Origin: Sipunculus nudus
Lineage: Eukaryota > Annelida > Sipuncula > Golfingiida > Sipunculidae
DNA: 64,000 bases
Assembly (NCBI GenBank): GCA_026874595.1
Contig: CM049311.1
Coordinates: 39,490,676 to 39,554,675, forward strand
Direction: 5' to 3'
Shown: positions 1 through 14,000 of the stretch, in pieces
How positions within the stretch are numbered: the first letter of the stretch is position 1
Layout: each line of letters starts with the position of its first letter
Notes under the pieces: model-generated
Database searches by the model: none
Told to the model about the DNA's origin: nothing
Seen by the model: only the letters and a program-made list of their open reading frames with translations
Position numbers and translations under genes: made by a program

Positions 1-1976
1 TAAATGCAATGTTGATCAAAGACAGGGAAAACAACGATAGTATTGCCAATGGTGAAGAATTGGAAAGAAAAATGTTTTTACAAAATGTTTTAAGAAATCT
101 CTTATATAGAACTAGGATTAGTAAAAGTTGATTCTAGTGTGTTAAGTATTTTTTAATATTGAAATGGCTAAATGGCATACTTAACTGCATTTTTTTTTTA
201 TTCAAGACTTGCAATGCAAAGCAGTGTATTATTTTGTGGTCTCATAACTTTCCTTCACTTTAGTAGGGGAAATGTTGCATTTAGCTAGTTATATGCAAAT
301 GCCGTTTATTGAAAAAGATAGAAACCAATATTGGGATATTGTGATAACTTGAAGGGAAATGACCGTATTATTTGAGTGAAATTCCATTGGGGCGCCTGCT
401 TGTGTTGGAAAATTGCTGTGCTGACACGGAGGTGCCTAGTGCCAAACCTGATGAACGAGCGAAGCGCCACCTGGTGCCGAATCGTGAACCCCGAATCTTG
501 AAAAAAGCGTCAACACATTAACTTTCAGCTGCCATTAGCAGAGAAACACGGAAATTCTTTCTGTGAAAATGTATATAGAAATAATTAGTAGATGACGAAC
601 TTGAGATGAGGCTGTGAGCTGTGTACATTATTTCTATGGGGGCCAACTAGTGCAATGATATATGTGATGGGATTAACATTAGCTGGGCATGAGGGCCAAT
701 ATTTTGTAGATAAATATCTCCAATTCTAGCTGTTTTGGTGCAACCAACTACAGCAAACTTTTCATTTTTATTGTACATATGTACAGGCCTTCGTTTATGT
801 AGCTAGATGTTTCTTGTTGATTTGTTGTCTCAAAACTGCATGTCTTGATTTTTCCAACATGGACGGGTTTTTATCTTATTTTTCAATCTGAATTCCTTCA
901 GTTCAAATGTCGTTTTACTAAGAACCATGAAATTTCATATCTTTTTTTACTATTTTCCAGCGTTTTTAATTTGACCGTTGATTTGTTATTGATTGAAGTT
1001 ATTTTTTTCACAAAAGTTTTTTTTAGGCCAACGATGCAGGCATGTTATACTTTAAAATGAAAATATTAAAATGGCTATATTTAAACAGCAGAACTAGTCA
1101 GTCGGGGGAACTGTAGTGCATGTGATGCTCGCTAGGTGGCAGCAACACACCGGTATTGGGAATTTGTTACATACGATGTTCATGTAAACGTTTACACTGT
1201 GTCAAAGTCATGATACACAAAATGTTATTTGTTTATCACCGTGTACATACTTTGAATATACATCAAGAAAATAAAAAAATATAAATATGTATATAGACGG
1301 AATTATTGCTTTCTTTACAAAAGTGTAGCCATGTCTAGTCTGAATGCGACAGTATGTAAGACGTAGTTTTTACATGTTTATTGACTTGTATGCGATTATC
1401 CAGTTAACCTCTGATATCCTTTCCTTTACTAATACGGATGGGCCCAGAAGCTGAAAATGTGTTTTCTTAAAGTATCAGTTGAGTCAGATTGCTTCAACTT
1501 TGTCTGCAAAAGGATTGCTAAGCATTTGTGGTCTGCGTGTGAATGCTATTAACATTTTGTTAACACGTTTAAAACCTCAAAGGGCTTCACCTGGGGAAAG
1601 TAACCGCCATTCCTACTGGCCATTTTTCAACAACAAAAAAGCAGTTGTACTCTGCAATACACACAAAACAACTTATGAACATTTTTTAAAATGTGATGAA
1701 AATCATAAATACTAAGATGACAAATACTTAAAAATGAGAAATATTAGGGAGAAATTAGAGAGATAAAGATCTAAATGGGACAAATTTATTATTGTTGATA
1801 TCTCCTCAAAAGTTTTTGGACGACATACGAGAAAAGGTATGAAAGGCATGAAAGGGGAATATTTAGGTGACCCTTCCACCAGAGGTTCTTTCTACTCAAA
1901 ACAAACCTCTTCCTGTCTGAAACTGTGGGTCGGCCGGGACTACTTGTCTCAACTGTCCAACTTTAAAATCAATTTT
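1..1976. other. Unannotated AT-rich flank
   Basis: I see no gene, RNA or clear repeat here. The open frames are short, lack recognisable domains and have the composition of non-coding DNA. The stretch ends at the hairpin terminus of a family 1 element. Confidence 0.6.
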
Positions 1977-3862
1977 TAGCTCAGCTGACTATAAGTCATC
2001 TGAGCTATAGTCGTGGTCCTTTGCCCGTCGTCCGTCCGGCCGTTAACAGGGCACGTTTTGAAACCGTTGGACTTGCGAATCCAAACTTTTGTATACTGTT
2101 TGATGTCGCCAAAATCTCCTACAATACCGAAAATTGGGTCACTAGGACTTTGTTCTTTCGAGATATTTAGGAAAAACCTCCGTTTTCCATAAAAAAAGCC
2201 ATTGTTACACTTCAAGGCTGCCTATTTCAAAACACTGATCTGTTATTGATCATATTTAGTATTCCCATTCTTCCATAAATTTTCTATGAACATACCAAAA
2301 ATTAGGCCAGTATTGCGTATTGTTTTGAAGTTATGGGCCCAAATATAATGCAATTAAAAATCGGAAATATATTTACCCATTTAACATGAGAATTGCTGAA
2401 GCTGGAGACCTTTTTTTTCAGGAATATAACTCTATTTAATAAAGATTCAATTGTTTACCCAAAATTTGATCTGAATTTTGCAAATTTTTCAAGTTATTAG
2501 CATAAATAAAAAATCAATCTCTATTTTTTTGTCCAAATTTGGCACAGCACGTTTTTTCCCTGTAAGCACTGTTGATTTAATTTTCACAGCATATATACAT
2601 AAGGATTTAATCTTTCAAAATCTGAAATTTCAAAGGAATTGAATGAAAAGTGTAGCTTTTATTCAAGTTTTCATACACCATATCAAGTGTTGTTTACATC
2701 TAGTCCACCTAGTAGTACAGCCTTCACTTGAATTATGTAACCTACCCCAGGCAGCTTGCCTTGGCTCAGCTTGGCCACTACTCGCAGGCTTCCCCTCTGC
2801 CCTGCACTCCCCCCCCCCCCCTCCCAGATGGTGCATTAACCAGATAAATGTTATAATTTTTTTTTTGTATTTTATTCATTGTTATTATTGGCTATGCTAA
2901 ATTTTAGATTTTGTATTGTACCGTCAGGGTTATAGTGATTAAAGTGCACATTTAATTGTGTCCACAAAGTGGTGTATTGCTATGAACGTGTATATTTTCA
3001 TCAGATAAGTAATTCCTTACTTCAGAAGAGTAAAAACTTCACCAGGTATGAAATTGACTATTTATTCCAGTAATAAATTATAGCTGAAATAGTAATTAGC
3101 ACAATGATATTGTTTGTCCCTCATTCAATCAACAGTGTATATACTTTATTTGAAAAGATGTTTTATTTTATCAAATTTACTGAATCTTTTATTTTATTTC
3201 GGTGAATAAAATTAAGCATGTATTGAAAACTCCAATGTGCAAAACTTTTCAATAGTGTTTCAAGGGATAATCTTGATGATGCCATGTTGTGGCAGTATTT
3301 TCTTTTAAATTCAGTTTAACATTTGTGATTTAAAAATAATAAAATATATGTGTATGCATAATATGACCCAATATGAGCTCACTCTTGATATATAATGATT
3401 GCAACTTAGAATTCTGATATTTTAACTTATATTTTCAATTGTTTTATTACAAATTTATAAAACTTGTAAATAAAAAATAAATCAGATAAAAACTATTAAT
3501 GGAAAAAGTGGATATGCTAAAAAATAGGCTTATATATAAACTTAAATGCATTGTTCTTTGAAAGTGAAATAAAGGTATTAGTCCATTCTGTCCACTTGAC
3601 TGTCCATCTGTAAATTTTTCATATGCATCACCGTATCTCAAAACTTTTACTGTTTTTCTTCATGACAGTCTTGTCAGAGTATACGTTTTGCAATCATATA
3701 TTTAGAACTTTAATATAACCAAGTAGGAGGGCCCCTTTCCTCTTAGCTTCTCATATGCTTATATATATATATGAAAAACATCACAATAGAATATTTTGCA
3801 TATTTTGCATTTGCAAAAATTTCAAACTTCAGCTGAGCGCCGAGACCCATGAGTCCCTTTTT
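1977..3862 (+). mobile_element. Hairpin-ended non-autonomous element, family 1 (single-unit copy)
   Basis: The 5' end (1,977-2,007) is a near-perfect hairpin: TAGCTCAG, one unpaired base, TGACT, loop ATA, AGTCA, one unpaired base, CTGAGCTA. A CCGTCGTCCGTCC run follows. One core unit of about 700 bp (GGCACGTTTTGAAACCG to the 'caagtgttgtttacatc' area) leads into an AT-rich body. The 3' end near 3,830-3,862 is CAGCTGAGCGCC, then a degenerate GACCCATGAGTC palindrome and a T-rich tail. No coding capacity. The plan (5' hairpin, short GTCC array, variable core units, 3' palindrome plus tail) resembles Helentron-associated interspersed elements such as oyster 'pearl' repeats; that classification is inference. 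Confidence 0.75.
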
Positions 3863-6800
3863 TTTTAATCTCAAGGAAACAAATGTTTATATTTCACATG
3901 CGCATGCATACAGAATGTTGCTTATTCGGTGAAGTCCTTTCCACAAACACAAATGATCATGTAATCTGCCTTGAAACAATTATTATCCAAGTTCTTGAAC
4001 GGACTACTTAACCCTCTAAAACATTTATATCTACGCTATATGTGGGTATGGAAACCCCGATGCATCGTGGCCACAAACCATAACCAGCAGTCTCATTCTG
4101 CACACTGCGCAGAATCGGACTCACTGGAGTTGGAACGACCTCTAGCGGAAAGGGTGTCGTACTCTGGTGAGTTCGATTCTGCTCATTGTGTCTTTTTGGA
4201 CCGTGGTACATGACGACAGGTATACAAAAAAAAAAAAAAATGCTTTATGTTAAGTGATACCGATACATGTAGGCCATGGGGCGTCAAAAATGACGAATAT
4301 ATTTGCATCCTCATGAAGCGTTACAGTGTGGTTATCGATACAGGATATAAAGACCTATATCATGTCTTATATGAAAAAAAAAAAAGATTTAGTCACGTTG
4401 GAATTCAACAGTCACGTTGGTGAAACTTCTAAAAACATCAGCTTTCCCCAGAAGAGACTGGACAGTTTAACCGGGGACAAGGACTAAGCCAGGAATGGAA
4501 TGTCTCGTGACATGAGCGCCTTCGGAATTTCTGGTATCCGAAAAAAACATCCTCAGATTTGGTTATATCACTTTTAAATAGGTCGTGTTTTGCGACCCCT
4601 ATCCAATGACATACTGCACAGGTGGCGTCACAAGTCATGCTTAGTGGATACTGGTAATCAAGATGTACGAGAATAATATACGTGTAATTTTCAATCAAAA
4701 TAGATATGGTCGTCGAACAAAAAAATGCCCCATTCTTGTGACCGACAGATCTATGGGTAGGTAAAATTCAATTCCAATAAACTGAATACATCAAACCACT
4801 CGTGTCCTGAGATGTGTGCATGATTGGTAGATGGCGCATACCATTCTTGTGTTTGAGAAAGCAATCCAGAATTTCAAACCACTTAATCAAACTTCTCCGG
4901 AGATATGTATGTTTTTTTTCCCCAGCCAAATGAGACACAAGGATAGACCACACGGGAAAGAACGATTGTAGCTATAGTCACCAGTCTTGTGTAATGGATA
5001 AAGCGATGCCAGACCTATGGGCATGCAAAATGGCCCGAGATACGTCGCACGTGCATGGCTGTTCACTCTGGAAAAAAACCCACATGCACATGTCATGCTA
5101 ACATTTGGTATTATTTGGCAATGCATCAAACCACTCCTGGTATTTGAGTTATTTCAACCAAAACGGACGCAATGAAAAAAAAAATTTGTGGCGCCATCAC
5201 TCTTGTGTACTAGATAAAGCGATCCACGATATTTCGACATGCACAATTTAAGGCTTGTATGTACGTACTCATTTTAGATATTAGTTCGTATTATGTTTCC
5301 ATTGTGTTCCCACTTCATTTGTTTAAACACTGGCCCGGCACCCAGCAATCATAGGTCCGTATGTCGGGGGGCTGTGAACAAAATATAACAATACTGTCCG
5401 GGATGGGCCTATTGGAACCTGTTACCTGTTTTGCTGTAAACAGATACATGGCTACCATTAAATAGTCTGTGTATAATGCAATGACAGGTCGATGAAGCAG
5501 GAACAAAGTTGAGGCGTAATATGACCTGTTATTTAATAAGAGTAGGATTTCCCCTACGCTAAAACGACTGTCGGCAGCGCCTCCAATCTCTCTAGTCAAA
5601 ACTACTTCAACATTTTGTTCTTAAATTCCAGGTTGGCATGTGATATGAGAAAAACCCAATAAAAGAAATTTGCATTTTAAGGAATGTTAGCCTCCACCAT
5701 GTGTTGGAAGTCCCCCCCCCCCCCCCCCCGAGTGTTTGCATTCATCCTCGATGACATTCCTGTAGCCGGATCATCACTTAAACCTAATTTATTCTTCATT
5801 GGTCCATTAATGGCCATTTCCGAAACATCCCGAAAATTTCATGAGATTCCGTTTATAATTACAAATGTACGTTGATTTTGTAGTGAACAAACACACACAA
5901 CACACATGTGAACGGGGATGAACGCCTGCCCTCCCGGTGGAAACAATTAGGCATACAGACAAAGCATGAACTCGTGATACGTGCCTGATTAACAACAGAT
6001 ACTGTGGAAGGCAACTTCTTAGTAAAAACATAACTAGATGAGAGTTATAACTAATTGTGACTCCCAACATCTTACCTAGAACTGACCTGAAGAACACACT
6101 TCACTTACTTTACTTCACCCCAAAAAGTTTTAAAAAGTCAAATTACAAAACAGCAGGTCAATCAGCACGGATGTATTTAAACAATCAAAATAAACAAGGA
6201 AAAGAAGAACACATATACAATACTCCTCAATATTCTATAAATCCATGTATGCTGGAATTATAAATTGCATGTCATTGACAGCAACAAATTCCTCATGAGG
6301 CAAATAAACTTATAATATATGAACCATGACAATTTATTGATCTACAATATCCAGATTGTGACAAAGAAGTGACCCGCAGCTCATGATTCGTGTTTTAATT
6401 TAAACACATTTCATCCACACATGTCTCAATATTAAGCAACGAGTTGCTGCGACTTAAACATGCAGAATTTGTACCATAAGATAAATACAAAATGTGAAAT
6501 TTCACTACAATCAATCAATTTTGAGTAAGAATTCATTAAAACAGCTTATTTATAATTAAGAAATGCATGGAATGCCTGGACTTTTCTATCCTTATCATCT
6601 TGGATTCAAAGTGTTGCACATGCACCATATTTGAAATTATAATAAAAATAAAAATTTAAATGTATTAACGCAAAAGCGTAGTTTTCTTGTTGACATCTTT
6701 TTTTCATTAATTCTAATACCTGGGTCCTGATTAATATAAAAATACCAAATAGTTGAGTCTTGTGAGGATGCTACTAGTCCCTTCCAGTCGATGTTTAGAG

Positions 6801-9406
6801 CTGCAGAAAAGCCGCCTTCTTAAAATTCACACAGAACTGCTCACAATTAACCAGTAAAAGAACATCAACGAGTAAACTCATTAAGGCCTGCACAGAGTGA
6901 CAAGCCTAGGGGTGATGGCAGGTAGCTGGTTACTGATACCCCTAATGAGCTCTTCACACTCTGCAGGTGCCCAAAGAGAACAAAAACAGATCAAACAGAG
7001 GTGATCATGGACAAATCAGCACTGCTCCTGTAATTTTAAAATTCTGTCATGCAGTTAAATTTATTTAGGACATTTATTCGATATCATATATAAAAAAGCT
7101 AGTGGCTTGATATCTATATTTGAGTGATTTAAAAACTAACATATTTTTAACTAAATAAAGACAGCTGTAAATCTTTAATAAATGAGTAAAATATTGCATG
7201 CTTCTACCAAATATACTTGTATATTCATTTCATCCATTGAATGTCTGTCATTGAATGTCTGTATATTATTATTCACTTTGTTTACTATTCAAAATTGTGT
7301 TTGAAAAGATGCTGAAAAAATTATTATATTAATGAGGAAATAATACTTAAATAATACGTGTTGTAACTGTACCAGTATTACAATATGTTTAATATTGTCT
7401 GAGAAAATAGAAATATAAAAAATAATGTTGTAATTAAAAAAAAATTAAAGTCAGTTTAGGACAGTTCCGGTAAAAAGTCGAAACGAGTTCTGATTCCTCA
7501 CACAAGTTACATTCATGCAAGAACTCGTCATGGTAACGTTACAGGACAAGGGAGTTCCAAGTGTGTCGGGATGCGCTGCGGTCCGTGTCCACCGAGGAGA
7601 ATGCGCCACCGTGTGTCCAGATAAGACACTAAGATATTCACCCAGTGCAAGTGAATGAATGATATTGAACTCACTTCGCTTTTGTAACGTATTTCCCATT
7701 ACAGCAAAATTTCCTCAGACAATTTTATTGACTTCTTAACATGCTTTTAATGATTTATCATATCTTACGTGGATTTTATACATAGTTATAACAAAATGGT
7801 AAATAATTTACGAGTTGATCCCTGTGTCATAATCCAGCTTCCATGAGTGGCAGACACAGCTAAAACAAAAACAAAAACAGACCATGGACCATGTAAGGCC
7901 TGATCGACGTGTCTGTCACCTGTCATAGATACCACACCAGACGAGATAAACAAAGTGACAACAGCCACCAAGGGTTCCAACGTAACCACCAAATGATCAA
8001 GACACTAGGATCGGCGGTAAACTAATCCTTCTTTCTAACATTATATGTTTCATTCCTCTCGCCAGTCTCGGGGGCCACCAATCCGAGTACACTCCCCCCG
8101 GGGAGACCCAGTTTGGCCTCAGCTGTGCATGTTTGTCAGGAGGGTATACATTTATCCCCGTCCGTGTGTGGGTTTGGGTGTTTGCTTGTCTAGACATAGC
8201 TCAAGCATCAATGGAATCTCACGAGATTTCAAGCATTTTGGGAATAGGACAGTGAAGAATGGCTTTGATTTTACTGTGGATCCAGCACATGAGTGGGATT
8301 CAGGAACATTTTAAAGGAATATTCACAAATCTATGTATTACTTTACTATTGTTAAATAATAAGTCCTGTTTATTATACTTTGTTCCTACTTCATTGACTT
8401 ATTATGACATTAAGACTTATTTTATCCCAGCCATGTATCCGTTGCCAGAAAAAAACATGACCAACCCAGCAAGAAGTGACCAGAGCCAATGTGGTTACAT
8501 TTCATGTTGACTGACAGCACACCAGCTTAGTAATCTGCAGGCATAGGACTCTGTGCTTGCAGGGTGTCAGGTCTCTCTTTCTGAGCCTGTGGCCTATACT
8601 AATTAAAGGGGCGTTCACACCTATCCAATTTTTGCTTTACATCCGCTTCCATCATCAGTCAAATTCGAGTAAATTAAAAATACAGAGTTATCTATCTGCT
8701 TCCGCATCAGCACTCACATCACCATCTACACAAATCGGTTTGGGACTGATTCAAGAAGGAAGCAGACGACCAGTGCGGACAGGAATCCCTATCATGACAA
8801 TATATAATCGGGGATATTCTGGAATGTCCTTGTGTCTTCCCCTTGGTAGGAAATGCCAAAATCGGTTGATTTTTCAATATGAAAGGTTAGAACTTGCAGG
8901 TGAACACCTGGCTTAACAAGTCCGCTCATGAAAGCTGTAATTATTAATTAATAAACTGAATATAAACATTGTTAGAAGTAGAATCAAATGAGTCATCACT
9001 TAACTGTCTGCTCAAGGTCAAAGGGATGTGGGGGGGGGGGGTAATTTGGTATAAAAACTAATCAGTCAATGGCTATAAAGTAAATTTGCTAGTAAACCTA
9101 CAAAAAATCATGCATGCATACATGCACACCCATGCATTTAGTGATCATTTTATACATCAATATTTTGTTAAATGTGACTGAAAACGATTTAGTGTCTAAA
9201 GACAGAGATCAGGTCGTTAGGAATGTTGAAGTAGGCTTGATATTTCAAAGTTTTGTTCATATAAATTTGAATGTCTGCTTGATTATTTATATTTATTTCT
9301 TTGAGTATAACTGTTGAATCAGTAATTTTGCAAAATACCCTGTGTGAAATAAGCTGATCTGCATATACTTTTATAGGTTGATTATATTTAACCAGAAGAA
9401 TTAATA

Positions 9407-9412
<6 letters not shown>
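3863..9412. other. Intergenic stretch with scattered repeat debris
   Basis: No gene recognised. 4,430-5,280 holds decayed core sequence related to families 2 and 3 (recurrent 'caaaccactc..gagatat' and 'accagtcttgtgta..ataaagcgat' phrases). A poly-C run lies at 5,712-5,729. An imperfect inverted repeat (arms near 6,889-6,910 and 6,944-6,975, GCCTGCACAGAGTG against CACTCTGCAGGTGC) could form a short hairpin. The rest is AT-rich without visible structure. Confidence 0.5.
4269..4327 (+). repeat. Short dispersed repeat with octamer motif, copy 1
   Basis: Shares about 50 bp with 10,123-10,187: GTAGGCCA, a variable spacer, then AAATGACGA.ATATTTGCATC and CTCATGAAGC. Contains ATTTGCAT, the POU-factor octamer. 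It may be a fragment of an unrecognised repeat or a duplicated control element. Confidence 0.5.

Positions 9413-9471
<59 letters not shown>
9413..9471. repeat. (TA)n microsatellite
   Basis: An essentially uninterrupted run of TA dinucleotides. The open frame reading through it as alternating Ile-Tyr is an artefact of the repeat. Confidence 0.95.
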
Positions 9472-9472
<1 letters not shown>

Positions 9473-10769
9473 CACTTGGGCCATGCACCTTTGGACAAAC
9501 CCCATTTGTAAAAGTGCCATGTAGAACAAAACCATCATGGAAGATAATAGTATTTAATATGAAACAGTGTGGGTGTGGAAGTAGAGAATGCGGGCAGGTG
9601 TGAACAGAAACGACAGATGTCAGATGCAGGATGATGAAAGGAGTGGGGGTGGAAGGAATTACAAAGATAGGTGTGAACATGGCTTTAGTCAAGCTAATTA
9701 CCTTTAGCTGTGACAACCCGACTCAGTAGGCAATGACAATTGGGCTGGTAAGCCTACTTGAGTCGTGATACAAGCAATATCGAGGGATGCATCGCTGTGG
9801 TTTCCATCATGTTGCATTCATATTGTGGTAAAAACAACCCATAATCATAACATTATGCTACGGATGATAATTTAACACAAGAGAATACATGTGAACTCAC
9901 AACCTAAACTGAAACACCTGTCTCTATGGTAACGAGTCTTTTCCTGTATTACTTGCAAGTTGCCTGCATCCTGTAACCTGTGTGAGCCAGGATTGTGTTC
10001 ATGGGGTCAAAAATTTACCAATGTGCTTAGTTAAAACAGAAATTTTCTCACTCATGTTTGGTGTTATTAGAAAGTATACTTAAAATTCTTGGTCTGGTTT
10101 ATGTTAATTGACAGTGTACCTGTAGGCCAGTCAGCATTGTAAAAAATGACGAAAATATTTGCATCCTCATGAAGCCTTAAAATGTATTCCCCAGAGCTAG
10201 ATGTAAAGACACTCTGGCAGGCCAGTAGTTGACTTGTATCGTCAGAAGGTAGATATGACAGTAAATTACCTTATGAATGAATTATCTTACCATCAGAGTG
10301 GGGGATACCCAGCTGAATTATTCACACAAATACTAATTAGTCAGATTACCTTATAACTGAACTACCTGACCACCAGCCATTTTGACTAGCATCAAGAACA
10401 ATTAAGACATTGCAAATACCAGCATGCCAACAAATTTTCAGGAAAAAAGATAATAACATCAGTGAAGTAATGTAAATATTGTTATTTGAGTTTAGGAAGT
10501 CCTAGGAACATCTTATTTCCTATAGGTAATAAGATTTTTGTATTGAGCCAGCATGCTTGTCCATGGGTATTAGATTAAAAAGTACATTGGTCAGTTTCCC
10601 ATGTTAGGCCAAAAAGGCAGAGTATTTGTCAATCAGTCTGTGTTTCACAGATTGGCATGATTTGTTTGATGCCATCATGATGATAGATACATACAAATTT
10701 TATAACTATAAACTTAATTGATCTTCTGTTCTGATATCAAGTTATCATCAGATTATTACTTACTCCTAG
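9472..10769. other. Upstream flank of the BTBD17-like gene
   Basis: No coding exon seen. A splice acceptor (pyrimidine-rich run ending ACTCCTAG at 10,769) sits 15 bp before the first ATG, so at least one non-coding or differently coding exon probably lies further 5' and was not identified. 10,123-10,187 is the second copy of the octamer-containing short repeat. Confidence 0.5.
10123..10187 (+). repeat. Short dispersed repeat with octamer motif, copy 2
   Basis: Matches 4,269-4,327 (GTAGGCCA, then AAATGACGA.AATATTTGCATC and CTCATGAAGC). It lies about 600 bp before the first coding exon of the BTBD17-like gene. Confidence 0.5.
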
Positions 10770-10784
10770 GCATGAAATGTAACC

Positions 10785-11005
10785 ATGTCAACCAGCAGCT
10801 GGCCAGAGGATGAGTCGCTGCCAGGTGAGAATGGAGAGATGGAACCAGACGAGGCTTTAGAACAGATCGACAATGGTCACAAGTGTACTGGACGTCTGGC
10901 ACAGCTCTTCAACAGCCGCAAGTTCTCAGACGTCCTGTTGGTTGTGGGAAATAGCAGGTTCTATGCCCACAAGCTTCTGCTGGCTACCTCCAGTGATGTG
11001 TTTGA
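10785..11005 (+). CDS. BTBD17: BTBD17-like coding exon 1
   Basis: Begins with ATG in good context (aaccATGtca), 15 bp after a probable acceptor at 10,768-10,769. Encodes residues 1-73 plus two bases of codon 74, covering the acidic leader and first BTB strands (FSDVLLVVGNSRFYAHK). Donor is TTTGA|GTAAGT. The upstream ATG at 10,772 is out of frame. Confidence 0.9.
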
Positions 11006-14000
11006 GTAAGTGTCGTTACAGATCAGTCACTAATGACATTGGCTCAGTGAGTAAGGAATCTAATGCTTGGTCCAGGTACAATATTCCATTGCAACACAGA
11101 TTATCTCAGTTTTAACAGTGGCACTTGAAAGTCTAATAAGTCTAAGTTTTTACTCAGAAACTTTTTAACTTTCTAATAATTACTACAATACGAGTGGTCC
11201 AGTCTATGAAATAGTTTAGTTTTCAGCTCAGCTGACTGAAAAGCAACTGAGGTATATGTATGGTGCTTTGTTCATCATCCGTCCAGCTGTTTGGCATTTC
11301 ATAAGCAAGGCACAAATCGTAACTGCTGACCCTAGAAGCTTCTAAGTTAATATCCATGGAGGTCATGAGAATTTTCTCTGTTAAAGTTTATATGCTAGAG
11401 TAAGCCAACCAAAAATTTTCCCTTTATTGTGCCTATTATCGCCCACCCCGCCTCGTTCCAGTGTATCTAGGTCACACTTCCGTTTCCTGTAATCACTTTT
11501 TCTTCTGGCAACAGCCATGATGGACGTGTGATCACGCTCTGCGCGATTCGTCCACTGTTTTGGTTTGTACAGTCGGGTTTGCCAACTGAATTGTAAGTAG
11601 TGATTCTTTTTCCCTTCCCGCCATGGAGACCCCTTTACTGTTCTTCTTGTGGTTAATTAATCCCCACTTGGGATTCTCACCCCACTTGGTTCACCTGCCG
11701 TTCACACAATGGCATCTGCGGGGCCCTGCAGATCCTTGCTTCTATTGTCAGACATTGTCGTCTGGGGGGAATCCTACCATGGGTGGATGCAACACGTCCG
11801 TGCTACATTCCTAATCCATTTCAACCTGTGAAATTACTTCCCTGGTAGTTCTACCGCTAAAAATCTTTCCTATTATTTCATCACATTCAGACCCTTGTCC
11901 TCTTATACCATTTTGAGTAAACTCATGTTTTTGCTCTTCAATGATGTCGGATCTAGACGATTCGATTTTTCCAGCCTCCAGTCGTTCAGGCTCCACGGGA
12001 TTCATTGAATCCCGCTTCAAGGGGTTCTCAGGCATTGCCTTCATCTTCTGCTGGTGGGAGATCACGCTCCAGCGCCAGGATTGGTGTGCGTGCAGATCTG
12101 CACTGCTGGACCTAGTTGCTACCTCCACGCAGGAGACGCAACCAGACGGTCCTAAGTTCCGTCGGCTCCAGCCTTGGACTTCCCCTGCGTCGGCGTCCGG
12201 TTTCTCATTGAATCTGGAATATGGAATTATGGAATGTATGGAATTCACCTTAAATAAGGTTGAACTTTAAGGGGAACACCACTTGGCATCTCAGGGTCGA
12301 TCTTGACCACTACCTGGGCCCCTGTACCGCCTAGGTCTAATACGACGTGGTCCCCCGGCACCCTCTGGACCTGCTGAGGGTACCGGGAGTCACGTTTTGA
12401 TCGTTTGATCCCTTTTCCAGATCATATGGCCGTCCCTTAGGTGCCCATACGTGTAGAGTCCGGGCTGGTACAACCGTTCGCGGTTGGGAAAACCTTATTT
12501 TCTTCATCCGCCCTGATATCCGCCCGTCAACTGTCGGAGGGGCTCGGCCGTCTGGTGGGGATGGTGAATGGTTTACACTAACCTCCTCGCCGTCTCAACG
12601 GATCCGACCACACTAAATGATATCTGTTATGCATCAGCCCATGACTGTGCTGAACACCAGCAGGTTAATTGGTGTATTGTAGACATTGTATTTTACTGCG
12701 CCTCTCGGCCTGTATCTACTCATAACGTACCTTTAAACCCGAACTCCGGCAGAATTGGCTGAGCTTTACGCTCAACCTTTTACGGGGTATCTTCTGTTTG
12801 GCGGCCAACTTAGGCCCCTCTTTGACCGTGCACTGGATCATTCTGACCGGCCTGCCCACTCCCGTTCCGCAACTCCTCTTCTGCGCCCGTCTAACCACAT
12901 TCCGCGGTCGCGGCTTTCCTGTACGGCCCTCAAGCACAGCCTTTTCACGGTTGTTCCTCAAGCCAAGGTTGCCCAGAAATGACTCATTCGGTCCGGTTGG
13001 CACTCGTCTAAGCAACCGATTTTCCCGCTTGGGCGAGCATAACGTCACATCGTTTAGTTCTCAGCACCATCAAGTTCTGGTTCCTTTTTACATTTTTGCA
13101 CGATCCTCCGGTCACCCTGCAACCGTTCTACCCTAAGCCTTACACCGATCCGATCAAACATCTCACGTTGGAGGAGGGCATTCAGTCTCTGCTAGGCAAG
13201 AGGGCGATTCTTGTGGTTCTCCCTTCCACCCGGGTATTTTGCTCTCGTCTTTTGCTGGTTCTGAAACCGCACGGACTGGGGCGCCCGATTATCGATCTCA
13301 AGCACCTCTATTCGGTCATTATCTTGCCGCCCTTTTGCATGTTCAGTATTCATGCGGTTCTCCACATTATCAGTCAGAGGGATTGGGCGTTCAAAATTAG
13401 ACCTTATGGATGCTTATTGTCACGTTCAGTTCCATCCGTCTCTACCGCGGGCATTTGCTCTCAAGCTCAGGACGCAGATTCGTTCCTTTCATGCGTCTCG
13501 CTGTATCGATTCTCTTGCCGCTACTTCTCTTCACGGCACTCTAAACTGGGCCGCCGATTTTGTTCCATTCGGTCAGTTATATCTCCGTCCGGTTCAGTCT
13601 CTCCTGCGTGCTCAGGGCCTTCTCCATCTCCGGTCGGTTCATCCTGCGGTCCTCCCATATCAACGTACGTGGCGGACCCTTCGCCCCTGACATGACCTTT
13701 CCTTTCTCCTTCAGGAAGTTCCTTTCTCAGGGGATCCATTGTATGGTATTTACCGACACGTCTCTCCTCGGTTGGGGTGCCCATATGGCAGATTGCCGCA
13801 CCTCAGGCGTCTGGTCCCCGTCGACACACCTCCTTCCTCTCCATGTCCTCAAACTTCGTGCTGTCCGTCGCGCGATCTCCCGTTGGTCCCCGCCGCTTAC
13901 TAGGCCGTCACATACTCGTCCTGACAGACCACACCATGGTGGTGGCATATATAAACGGGCAGGGCCGTACTCGATCTCCCTCACTGATGCAGGAGACCTA

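Noticed and set aside
4090-4200. Possible tRNA on the plus strand (GAGTTCGATTCTG resembles a B box)
   Set aside because: No convincing A box, acceptor stem or anticodon arm could be drawn; one box-like match is not enough.
9189-9716. Minus-strand open frame of 175 codons
   Set aside because: It owes its length to Ile-Tyr codons through the TA microsatellite; the flanks have no domain content.
12568-13090. Further gag or RT N-terminal coding in the DIRS element
   Set aside because: Several overlapping short frames exist in both strands and I could not match any to a conserved motif, so I left it as an unspecified 5' region.
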